Source of the DNA: Aptenodytes patagonicus
Lineage: Eukaryota; Chordata; Aves; Sphenisciformes; Spheniscidae
DNA length: 64,000 nucleotides
Assembly (NCBI RefSeq): GCF_965638725.1
Contig: NC_134982.1
Location: 3,658,001 to 3,722,000 of the forward strand
Direction of reading: 5' to 3'
Below, piece after piece: positions 1 through 10,096 of this stretch. The notes beneath the pieces are model-generated. The model saw nothing but the letters and a program-made list of their open reading frames with translations, was not told the DNA's origin and did not search any database. A program made the translations under genes and the position numbers. How positions within the stretch are numbered: position 1 is the stretch's first letter; the number at the start of each line of letters is the position of its first letter.

Positions 1-3000
1 CCGTGGGGTCACCGGCAGCACCAGCGGGGTCTGTGCAGCTCCCTCCCCGTCTTGGCTGCGGGGCCACATGTTCATGTCATGTATTTGGGCGTCTAAGAAC
101 GACGCGTGTGGGGACAGACATTAAACCGATGCATTTCCCTGCGGCGGGGCTGGGAGAAGAGGCGCAGAGGCTGAAGCAAGCCCAGGACCACGCAAAGCGC
201 GGTGGAGGTGGTTGCTCCCATCAGACCTTCGCCACCTCCCGGCATCGCTTTCCCAAAGTGGAAACTTTTGACGGGAAAGCTCTATGGGAAGTTATTGAAA
301 AGGTCGGTGCTAATGAAGTCCAAACACTTTGTTTAAATGTTATTGCTACAGCAACATAACATACATTGAAATGAAATGCTTTGTTTGGTGAAAAACTTGG
401 ACGATTTTAGGGCAGAATGGAATTTTGAAATCTCGGCATTTCTCTTGAGAGGGACTTTGCATTTTTTCCCCATTAACTCTGTGGCATGGCTACGACTGGT
501 GGGAAATGGTTAGCCGGCTTTGATCCGGCACGGGATGAGGCATCGGCTTAGCAGCCAATCCACCAAGGCTTTGCTCTTTGCAACGCCGCTAACCCACCTC
601 GAAGGCTGCAGCTCCGAGGGGAGCGATGCCTTTGCACGGGACGGAGGAAGCCAAACCTCCCTAAGAAGGCTGCGCTTCGGTGGCCTGCCCTGGGACCATC
701 CATCCTTGAGACCCTGCGCTCATCTTTAACAGCGAGGATAACCAGAGCAACTCTCCAAGAGTTACAGGCAGTGGCTGCGCCCCTGGAAATGTTTAAATCA
801 TTAAATTATAGCCCAACGATGGGATTTTTTTTGCAGAAATTCAGCTCTAGGAATTAATTCAGAGAAGTCCTGAGCAGTGGGAAAGACAAAAAGCTAGGCT
901 CAGCAGTCACATTTATGTAGCCACACAAGTCTCCGGCTTTATAATTAGCGATCACAATGTAGGATCCAAGACGAAGAGGCCGTGTAGTCCTGTAACGTGC
1001 ATTATTGTTTTAATATCGTCGTTCTTCTTGTTGCACCCCAAGCAATAATCATTTAAGCTACAGTTCAGCTTGCAAACACGGCAGCAATGCTGTTACGTTA
1101 AGTGCGAACATGCTTTGTCACTTAAGATTTATCTTCGTTACCCATTTTGCCACCAGCACGAGCATTTAACCCCCCCGCTTGTTATTCGGTATTAGAAGCG
1201 GAGCTGCTGGAAGAGGAGACCACCCCAGCTCTTTGCAGGTTTGCCGTGTTTTGGGAAAGCCAAGCAAACTTTGCTTCATGGGGTTTCTTTATTTGCTGCC
1301 GCCTGGGTTTTTGGCAGCCACGAGGAATTCACGGAAATATTCCTGTATCTTGAAAGCTTCACATCTGCAGCAATGCCCATCCATCTGCTCCAAAATTTTG
1401 GGTTTACCGCAGGTTATTTTCTCATTTAATGCATCTCGGTGGTCCCAGGGGCCCAGGGACCGTCCCCGCTCTCGGCTTGGCTGCTCCCGGCCCAACTCCA
1501 GTGCTGATAAGCTCTTCCCAAAGCTGGTCCAGATGCTCACAACCTTGATTCAGTGGAACAAGCCAAACTCCTGCTCCAGCACGCCATGGAGCTGTAGGGT
1601 CTGGCTGTAGGTTGGGGCGGTTGATGGGGATGTTTAGGGATGGATCCTTGGAAAGGGTGGCTTTGGAGGAGAGATTTGGATGGTTTTACCCCTCGTTTAC
1701 CAGCAGTGATTTGTCTCGCTGCGAAAGTTTCTCCCACTTGCTTGATGCAGCAACAGAAATTACGGGAAGGACCCGGGAGTAATTAGAAGTAACACGACAA
1801 AACCAGTTCCTACTGGGTCAGCTTTTCACTGGCAGATGGCACGAACCAGGTTTTCCCTGTGCTTTCATCAAAATAACCCAAAGCAACGTCTGACGATTGT
1901 CCAAAGGACTAAAGAGGGGGTTTATATATTTCTAATTTATAGCCCTACGCTATCATCCAGGAATGACCCCGTTGCCCATCACCAGACGTTTTGGGGAGGC
2001 AACGGGCAATCTGCCCTCCATCACCGGAGGTTTTCTGAGCAGGTTGGACAAACCCCGCCAGGAAGGGTGCCGGTGCGGTTGGTCCTGCTTCGGGGCAGAA
2101 GGATGGATCAGGTGATGCCCCACGTCACGAGTAACGCTGCCTGGTAGGTCACGTCATCTACCTTCCGTGTCAGTACGGAGAAGATCAGGTGTGGGGACAC
2201 GGTTGTCCCCTGGGCAGGGGACCCAGCCTGGGTGTGCCGCACCGGGGAGCTGCAGCAGAAATGGGCTTTCGGGGGCAAATAAAACACAAGGGCTTATGAA
2301 AAAGGAAAGCAAGCATCATGGATCAACTCGGTCACATTAAGGACACGGGTCACTCCCCACCACCTGACCTTGGCTATGTCTAATTTACCTAACGTGGATG
2401 TTGCTTATGATGGCCGAGACCTCGACTGCAGGCTTCAGAAGAGCAGAAAAAGCGAGCTCTTTGGCAAATTGAGTTAAACTCGTATAAAATTCTTTGCATG
2501 GACTTTAAGGTTAATTTCTAGCTTCTAGGAGATGCAAGAGGAGGTGATCCTGAAAGCCAGCAGCGCAAGTCAGGAAGCATTTAAGAAACCCAAGGCTCTT
2601 TCCCTAAGCAGATAGGGGGTTGCATGGAGCGCTGGGTGACTTGCACTGGTTGCAAGTGGCCTGCACCTCATTTTAACACCTCATCTATTTATTCACGGCC
2701 TTACAGCAATGAGCTGAGCTCCCAGCCAGCGGTGGGGATCCCTCTGCCACGGCTCCACCTTCTTCCGCCTCCTTTTTGTATTTATTTTGCAGCTCAGCTG
2801 CTTTGTGGTGAGCTCCGAGCGCACGGTCACGTACAGCATTTTGCAAGAATACTTCTTCAAAAGCAGGACCCATTTCACCTCCAATTTTCTGGCTGGAGCC
2901 CGATGACACACGGGCACAAACCACTCACCTCCAGTGAACCCGCGTGGCTTCCCGGGCCAACGCACGCATTTCAATTAGCCAAAAATTAATTTGGGCTAGA

Positions 3001-4639
3001 GAAGGGTTTTCCAGAGGGGACTTCTTAGAAAAACTGGTTTTGGTTTTTTTTGTTAGCAGGCTGAATGGAGTAAAAGGCAGAAGTGGTTTGCGAGCCTTCG
3101 GCGCTGCCGCACGCTGTAGCGTTGGGTGAAATGGATGTGATAGATGGGGAGTCCTCCAACGGACACCCAGGTCCAGCTGAGGTAGGACACAACCAGACGG
3201 CAAATCCCCTTGGGACAGTGGCAAGGGAGCAGGGGAGCGGGTGGCTGCGGAGGCAGAGCCAGGAGAGGGGCCCAATCCCTCACCCGTGGACCTCCAAACC
3301 CTTTGCACCGCTCCCACGGCCTTCATCCTCACCCCCCGCGAGAAGCGATGGGGAGAGGGACCAACCCCAACCGGAGCCGCAGCACCGCGCAGGATCCGAC
3401 CTGGCACCAGGAGCATGGGCTGAGCCATCCCCACAGAGGGAAGGATCCGTCCCTCCGCTACGTTGCCCAGCAGACACCATTAGGGATATCCCCCCCCCCC
3501 CCCTTATCTTCCTTTTCTTCCGTCCTAAACAAAAGGAAGGTCTCTCCCAGACCACCACTAGTGATAGCGCGTACCCACAAAGAGATGGGGAAATGTCAAG
3601 CTTTAAACATTTATTACTCAGATGATGCATTTTATAGCATACAGTGGGTCTGGATGTTCTATAAACAAAGACTGAATTGCCACAAAGAGTTATTAGCTCC
3701 CTTGTTTTAACAGTCTCTGAAATGCTGAAACGATGAGTTTGTGTTTTCTCTAGTATGAATATCTAGTCTTTATTCTCCCCAAAACCTTTTTCCTTTTTTT
3801 TTTTTAATTTTTAAAATTTTTTTTTAAAGCGCTTAGTTTAACAAATATGATTAAATTAAAAATGTCGCTTTTTCAAATGCAAATAAATACATTAAAAAAA
3901 AAAAAAAATGAATTGCTAGCGTTAACTCCGTGTTCTGCAGGACACTGCAGCTCCCTTGGCTATCGGCAGTGGACTTCGCAACCCTTAGTGTTGTTTCTCC
4001 TGGAAAAATACTGAAAGTATCTCCGGACTGGCTAATAGCTAACACCAAGAAGAGCAAAATTAGTGTAAAGCCATAAAATACCCAGCGGGGCAATTAAATA
4101 AAAAAAAAAAAATCGTGTTTAAGATTTTGAGAGACTTCCAAGTGAGGGATGTTATAAAAATAAGCAGGAAAATAAATCATAAGTTATTCTGACAAGTTTT
4201 CCTTCAAAGCCATCAGTCATGCCAAGAATAGATACTAATTAATCTCCTTCGGGGGAAGAAGGGAACCAAGCAAATCACTTACTTTTCCTTTTTTTCCCCC
4301 ATTTTCATTTCACCTCCGTATACATGAGACTTCTCCAAACAGGGGTGAAATCCCTCACGGGGAAACAGAGCAAATCACTTGGCGGGTAGCAAAAATCCTC
4401 AGTTTGGAAATAATTCCACCGGGAATGAGGTGAATTAGGTGCTGGGGAGTCTGGCAGGGAGCAGGCAAAGCTGCTCCGCATCCGAAGGGGGACCGGCACG
4501 GCAGCGGTGCAGAGCACTGCTCCTCCGCAGGTGCTCCAGCCACTCGCCTTTACACCAGCCCGAGGTTTGGCCCCACACATATTTGGCCCGAGGAGGTTAT
4601 TTTCCCCTTTGCTGACGCAGCCGTATGGGGAAAAATATA
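1..4639. other. Intergenic DNA downstream of CTIF; no gene supported
   Basis: No exon or repeat family was recognised. The stretch holds a 14-base C run (3490-3503), A/T-rich low-complexity DNA at about 3780-3910 and two alternative poly(A) hexamers on the minus strand. In mammals the gene beyond the CTIF 3' end is SMAD7 in convergent orientation. It would be expected left of position 1, and nothing of it was recognised here. Confidence 0.5.
3490..3503 (+). repeat. Poly(C) run, 14 bases
   Basis: An uninterrupted C run in GC-rich intergenic sequence; G-rich on the CTIF-coding strand. Confidence 0.9.
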
Positions 4640-4660
4640 TTAAAACCCCATGCGGAGACT

Positions 4661-4666
4661 TTTATT
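4661..4666 (-). promoter_or_regulatory. CTIF: Candidate polyadenylation signal for CTIF
   Basis: The minus strand reads CTCAATAAAAGTC, followed about 15 bases on by GGGGTTTTAATATATTTTT, a G/T-rich downstream element. It is the first AATAAA after the stop codon. Two further minus-strand AATAAA hexamers lie at 3769-3774 and 3610-3615 and could be used instead. Confidence 0.35.
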
Positions 4667-5547
4667 GAGCGGAGAAGATCGAATCTGGCTAATCTGGGGA
4701 GACGTAGCCGGTGGCTTGACACCTTCAAAAATACACATTGTAGAATTACCCTCTTTGGCGACCGTTTCTGAAGCAAGCCAAAAAAAGAGAAGAAAATACT
4801 CGATGACATCCCGAGGTGCTCTCACCAGGAATCCCCAAAACTTCCCAGCGCTGCTCCCCATCCTGCCCCGTCAAATGACCTCGTGGTACCTCTTTTCCCA
4901 AGACAGTACCATGGTGAATGACGCCATGTGCCCGCCGGCTTCCTACTGATGGACTTCAGAAAGATACCATTGGCAGCACGTAATTTTTAGGGAAAGAAAC
5001 CCCATTTTTGGTCAACATTTTGATTCTCACGTCTCAATGGAGCGGCTGACGTACCAAAGCGGTTAATGGCTGGACGAACGTACGGTAACAGCGGAGATAA
5101 ATGGCAAGACATTAAAAAACCGACGGATTTCACATAAAAGTTCTTCGGTGGGAGAAATCCTGGTGTTGGAGGGGAAAGTCATGGGCCAAGCCTGGTCGGT
5201 GGGGGTTGCAGGATTGCACCCCAACGGGAAAACTGAATAAACCCTCATGGCTGGTAGGGGTAGGGAAATGCTTAAGCAGAAATTCTGCCACGTGGCTTAC
5301 ACTTCGCCTCTGAATGCCTCCTGATGCGCTGATGGGTGAAAATTCAGGTTTTTAGAAGCAAAATCTCCAATCCTCTGGGTTTTTCTTTTTTTTTTTTTTT
5401 CCTTCTTTCACTACATCCCGAGAGCAAATTCCGGGGGAAGGGAGAAGCTGCAGGGGCCGGAGCGGTGGTCTGGATCGCTGCCGGCAGGATCCCTGGCACC
5501 CCGACCCATCAGGCTGTGCCCCCGTTATAGGACATTTCTGTTCTTTC

Positions 5548-5562
5548 GGGGGGGGGGGGGGG
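5548..5562 (+). repeat. Poly(G) run, 15 bases, inside the presumed 3' UTR
   Basis: An uninterrupted G run, giving a C run in the CTIF transcript if the 3' UTR extends this far. Confidence 0.9.
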
Positions 5563-6684
5563 CGGAAAAAATCGAGACAAAGCTGGTTTTCAGGTCTTCT
5601 CCCAGAAGACTGATGCCGTGCCTGGGCACGCTGCGATGGGTGTCAAATCCCCTTCTCCTCCGCTCCCCGAGAAACCAGGCAGCAGGAGAAGCCAAGAGCA
5701 ACGGGCGCAACCCTGAGCCTTATAATACTGATGGGCTTTGCCGCCTTAAGTTCAGCGGCTTTGCCGCCTTAATCAAGTTCAGCTGCTCCTTAATACTATC
5801 AAACCCCATCGCTACTAACGGAGCTGACCCAACGCGAGGCGCCGTCGCCACGTGAAGCTCCCGGGCTTGAATCCACGAGGCAGAAATTAATTTTTCCAGA
5901 CAAGTCCAGCGCATCCAGCAATAATTTTGCTGCTTTCTGGGTAGACAAGAAAATTGAACCTCCTGTTTCCAGCTCGCTCCTCTTGCTCCGTGTGTGGATT
6001 AGAAACCTTATCAGCAGACAACCAGATGAAAATTCAAATAATGTTGAACCGCAGCATCAGGACTCTCATCTCCTGCAACGCATTCTCTGCTGAAAATTTC
6101 TGCCCTTAAAATTTTGCAGCAAAAGCTTCCTCCCCATTGCGGACAGACCAACACATTCATAAGGCACCCGAGAACATACTGCACATCCAAAGAGGTTGGG
6201 GTGACATCTCTCTTCTCTACAAGCCACCAGAAATTCAACACTTTGCTTGGAAAAAGGGGTTTGAGCTGCTGAGTTCGAACCCAGCCTGCCTGGTCCGGGG
6301 TCCGTGTGTGCCAGCTCCGCAGCATAAATTCTCTTCTTATCACCAGGAAAGGAAAGTAAATTGAGTAACGGGAAGAAAATGGGACGGGCTGCCGGCATCG
6401 TGCCTTCCTTGGCTCCTCTTCCACTGCGCAGATGGGACGGGGCAGCTCGCACCCCCATTAGGCTTCGCCGAAACAAGCACCAGAAGTGATTTAGTAGGTA
6501 AAAGCATCACTAGACAAGAAAATAAGGAGACCACCAAGTCTTGTTCATGATTCCGGGAGCGATGCAACAGCGTGGCGCGTCCCTCCGTACCAGCCTCCTC
6601 GCCCTCCGGGCATTTCCTCGCCCAGGCGGCATCTCGCCATCATCCCCCCCCGCAGCCGCCCTCTCCCTCAGGATGCTCCGGCAT

Positions 6685-6721
6685 GGAGCAACCCGGGGAT
6701 CCCGGAGCAACCCGGGGATCC
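6685..6721 (+). repeat. Short tandem duplication
   Basis: ggagcaacccggggatccc occurs twice back to back (second copy nearly identical), within the presumed 3' UTR. Each copy contains the palindrome ggggatcccc or close to it. Confidence 0.85.
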
Positions 6722-8033
6722 CCGAGCAAACTCTCCCCCTCCGAACACGTCATCCATCCCTCGAAGACACAGTGCCACTTACACCTACCATGGGACAGAG
6801 CCGCTCCTGTACACCGCACACCTGGAAACACTGGATAGCAAATTCAGCTAGTTAGAAGCCAGGCTCAAAACCTCTATTTTTGGCTTTTCCTATTTTTTCC
6901 CTCTTCTTTTTTCCTCCTTTTTGCCATACATTGCTTGTCTTCTCTTTACCAGTCTCCAAAGAAGAACATCAAACCTTCATTTCTCCCTCGCCCTGTACAT
7001 TATTAGGCCCGACTATAACAGGCCTGGATTTAAATGTATAATTACAACCATGACAGTAATTACAATAAAGCACTCCTTCAGTGGAAACAAAAAAAATTCT
7101 TACAAAAAAAATAAAGGGGTTATAGTGGCTGAGGGATAAACGGTGACTTGAACAGCAAGAGCCACAGAATCCCCTGTTTCTTAGAGCTCCCAGCTCAGAG
7201 GACACGTTTCTCAATCCATCGAGGAGGCTGCTGGCAAGACGATGGTGGCTATGTTACTTCTGCAGTGGCTTTTGGACTCCTTTAAAATACTCCTTCTGCT
7301 TCAGCATCTTCACGTAAACCATTAGTCAGCTCGCGGGAAGGCGTTGCTTTCCCCGCCTCCGAGCTGCTCGCAATTGTCCGTTCAACGATACAATAAAATA
7401 AGAAGAAAATACAAACGCCCGAGAAAAAGAAAACCCAGTGCAAATAAGAAAGTCGTCCCGCTCTCCGATCTGCTTTCGAGGGGGTGGCGAGTAGGGGGAC
7501 ACACACAGAAAGTTGAAGACAAGAGGGAGGGGGGGAACCTAACGCAAGCCCCGCTCGACAAAAGCCATCAATTATGAGCGTCTGGTGTAGTGTGTGTCTG
7601 GCTTTGTCCTCCCGAGACATCTGCTGCCTGCTGTCTCCTGCCAGTTGGCCGGGGCAAGGCAGGAGGACGGCGTAAAAACAATACTAGCCCCCACTTGGAT
7701 TCGTGTTGTTTCGCCCCCCCCACCCACCCCGGCCCCAAATTCTCCGTCTTCTTTCGAAAGCCAAACAATAACCCGGCGGGATGCGTTGCTGCTGCTTGAG
7801 CAATGAGTTCAGAAAAAGAAACCCCTAAAACAAAACCACGGCGGGGAAGAGGGGTGGCACTTGGCGACGCGGCTGGAAAAGAAACATGCTTCTCCCTCCC
7901 CACCCCACGAACGTATTCTCGAGCATGCTGGGGTTTGGTCTGCCGGGGGATTTGAATCGGAAAAGCTCTCGCCGGATCCCGTCAAGGTGCATGTCTTCTT
8001 CTCGTCCCTTCCCACCCCACCTTGCCCTGCCCC

Positions 8034-8249
8034 TCAAGCCGTCAGTTTTTGGATGGTCTTGTTGTAGTACTGCGTGATGGTGGGCGTCAGGGGGTTCCAG
8101 TTGTTGGCGTGCAGCTCGATGACCTCCAGCAGCAGGGACCGCGTCAGCATGGACTCGGAAGGACACAGCATCTTGTCGCGTGCTATCGCCAACAGCTCCG
8201 TCATCATCTCGGGCAGCTGCTCCTCCAGCAGCCGGCCGGTGCTCTGCAG
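8034..8249 (-). CDS. CTIF: CTIF exon E: last coding exon with stop codon
   Basis: This exon has 71 sense codons and a TGA (8034-8036). The acceptor is ctcttcttctcctgacag|CTG. The translation reads LQSTGRLLEEQLPEMMTELL, AIARDKMLCPSESMLTRSLL, LEVIELHANNWNPLTPTITQ and YYNKTIQKLTA, ending the protein at the same place as the mammalian homologue. It closes the MIF4G fold with the last helices. The exon is GC-rich with G/C-ending codons, unlike the A/T-richer intron around it. The 3' end of a CR1 repeat lies only 36-86 bp upstream of the acceptor. Confidence 0.97.
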   Translation of the reverse strand: MQSTGRLLEEQLPEMMTELLAIARDKMLCPSESMLTRSLLLEVIELHANNWNPLTPTITQYYNKTIQKLTA

Positions 8250-8285
8250 CTGTCAGGAGAAGAAGAGGTCAACCATGGCATATTG

Positions 8286-8336
8286 ATCCTTAGGGGTCCC
8301 TTCCAGCTTGAGATATTCTATGTTTCTATGATTCTG
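8286..8336 (+). repeat. CR1 LINE, extreme 3' end
   Basis: About 50 bp matching the CR1 3' terminus (gggtcccttccagcttgaga, then attctatgtttctatgattc). It is antisense to CTIF and starts 36 bp upstream of the exon E acceptor. Confidence 0.85.
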
Positions 8337-8592
8337 ACATTAAAACACCGTGCTGGCTTTCGTAGACACCCTCCACCCCTCCAGTCCTCCCCTGCTCGAT
8401 GCGGCGGGGCGGGCAGGCAAGGTTAAAGGCGTCGTGGCTTTTGAAAACCAAAACCACCCGGCAGCAGGCTCCAAGAGCCGACCACGAAGGGCGAGGTTTT
8501 CAAAAGCATCCGCACCGGGCTGCTGGAGGAGCGAATGGTTCAGCTCTCACTGACTTCAAAGGCGGCAACGCCAGATTGCTTTTGGGGAAAGG

Positions 8593-8618
<26 letters not shown>
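8593..8618 (+). repeat. Poly(A) run, 26 bases
   Basis: An uninterrupted run of 26 A; no LINE or SINE body was recognised next to it. Confidence 0.95.
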
Positions 8619-8623
<5 letters not shown>

Positions 8624-9398
8624 CCTCAAAATCATGCTATTGTCAAAACAAAGTGCAGGCTGTGATGTGGTATTCCTGCCTTCTACCTGGCCCTTCATTT
8701 ACTCGCTGATTCACAGCTGTCAGTGACGCCCAGTCATTAATCGGAATGAGCAGAGCCCTCCTGTATGCATAACAAATCCTGCCCTGCCGAGATCTGCATT
8801 TATACCCATCCCGCCGCTCCTCTGAGAACAGCCAAGGGTTTTTTTAAAACAATTACTCCTTGGAGAGCCTCCACGGAGCAGCATAAGCCCTAGATGGTCC
8901 CACAGTGGAGAAGGTCCAAGCTTGGAGTGGACAGCAATGAGTCCACCGTCACGGAAGGCTCGTGGGGCTTGAACGCAGAGCTCCCCGAAGTCCTAACCTG
9001 AAAAATGCAAGCGCTCCTCCTCGGCTGCCTGTCGCTTTGCTGAATTTCAGCCATTCAGGCTGCAATTTCAACCGCTCTCTGCAAGGAAAGCATCCATCCC
9101 CACGGGCCAATCACTTCCCAAAAGCGAAGTTAATAAAACTCTGCTACACTTGTACCAGCATTTCTCTGCAAAGCTGCTGCTGAGCACAGCAAACCTCTCT
9201 GTGTGAGCCACGGGGCAGCTTTTGCTCCAATACAGGTGTTTTTGCGCTTAAAAAATAAATGCAGGGTGAGATTTGAAGGAACAAGGTGATATAATTTTGT
9301 GATGGGACCCCAGCTACCAAACTTTTTGCACCCATTTTACATGCATCAAAAGTCCAGTGATTAAGAGTCTTAAGGGCCATCTCTTATCTCACAGTGAT

Positions 9399-9921
9399 GT
9401 CTTTTATTTACTCCGCTCTGGTGAGACCCCCCCTGGAGCCCTGTGTCCAGCTCTGGAGCCCTCAGCATAAGAAAGACACGGACCTGTTGGAGCGGGTCCA
9501 GAGGAGGGTCACGAAAACGATCAGGGGGATGGAACACCTCTGCTATGAGGACAGGCTGAGAAAGTTGGGGTTGTCCAGCCTGGAGAAGAGAAGGCTCCAG
9601 GGAGACCTTATTGCGGCCTTTCAGTACTTAAAGGGGGCTTATAAGAAAGATGGGGACAGACTTTTTGGTAGGGCCTGTTGCAATAGGACAAGGGGGAATG
9701 GCTTTAAACTAAAAGAGGGGAGATTCAGACTAGATAGAGGGAAGAAATGTTTTACGCTGAGGGTGGTGAAGCACTGGCCCAGGTTGCCCAGAGAGGTGGT
9801 GGATGCCCCATCCCTGGAAACATTCCAGGTCAGGTTGGACGGAGCTCAGGGTTGGGGGAGTTGGACTAGATGACCTTTGAAGGTCCCCTCCAACCCAAAC
9901 CATTCGATGATTCTATAATGC
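9399..9921 (+). repeat. CR1 LINE, 3' part with open ORF2 C-terminus
   Basis: About 520 bp of a 5'-truncated CR1. The frame 9394-9873 stays open for about 160 residues and encodes the CR1 ORF2 C-terminal part: [68 protein letters not shown] and [13 protein letters not shown]. About 40 bp before the 3' end are deleted relative to the copies at 15464 and 58624, fusing the ORF to GWGSWTR. The element ends in ccaacccaaaccattcgatg plus an ATTCTATA-like tail. The catalytic reverse transcriptase and endonuclease domains are absent, so it cannot move by itself. It is antisense to CTIF. Confidence 0.95.
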
Positions 9922-10042
9922 GAAGAGGCAACACGGCTGTTTGGGTTTGGAAACATCTAATAGGTGCTTGGCACGTGCACAGCCAAGGACACAAGGGGCA
10001 AAGCAGTGAGGACCGGGGCGGGTGGTGCAGGTGCTTCCCTAC

Positions 10043-10096
10043 CTCCATGGAGCAGCAAAGCACAGCGTCTTCCTTCACATCCTGAGATTGCAACAA
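10043..10096 (-). CDS. CTIF: CTIF exon D: 54-nt small exon in the MIF4G domain
   Basis: This exon is 18 codons, too short for an ordinary ORF scan. It reads LLQSQDVKEDAVLCCSME, which matches vertebrate CTIF between TCLRE and LQSTGRLLEE. The acceptor is strong (ttctctcttttgcag|TTG) and the donor is GAG|gtaggg; both borders are phase 0. The peptide forms part of a MIF4G helical pair. Because the exon is short and a multiple of three, skipping it would keep the frame and delete 18 residues inside a folded domain. A CR1 element in antisense orientation ends about 120 bp downstream of the donor (9399-9921). Confidence 0.95.

Larger units (their letters stand above)
4640..8033 (-). other. CTIF: Probable CTIF 3' untranslated region
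   Basis: After the TGA at 8034-8036 no canonical AATAAA or ATTAAA occurs on the minus strand until 4661-4666, so the 3' UTR is probably about 3.4 kb. The first part, down to about 7280, is mixed GC-rich and T-rich. Around 6990-7440 there are A/T-rich blocks with simple T runs and ATTTGC- and TTATTTTATT-like segments, as often seen in UTRs. No reading frame here is supported; the 110-residue-class open frames on both strands are low-complexity. The extent is an inference from signal position only and needs transcript data. Confidence 0.4.
8250..10042 (-). other. CTIF intron between exons D and E (1.8 kb)
   Basis: This phase 0 intron begins gtaggg after exon D and ends ctcctgacag before exon E. 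A ggTTGACct sequence puts an A about 20 bases upstream of the acceptor as a possible branch point. The intron contains two CR1 pieces (8286-8336 and 9399-9921), both antisense to the gene, and a 26-base A run at 8593-8618, which is a T run in the transcript. Confidence 0.9.

Noticed and set aside
8593..8618. Poly(A) run considered as the tail of a processed pseudogene.
   Set aside because: No coding or SINE-like body and no target-site duplication could be recognised beside it.
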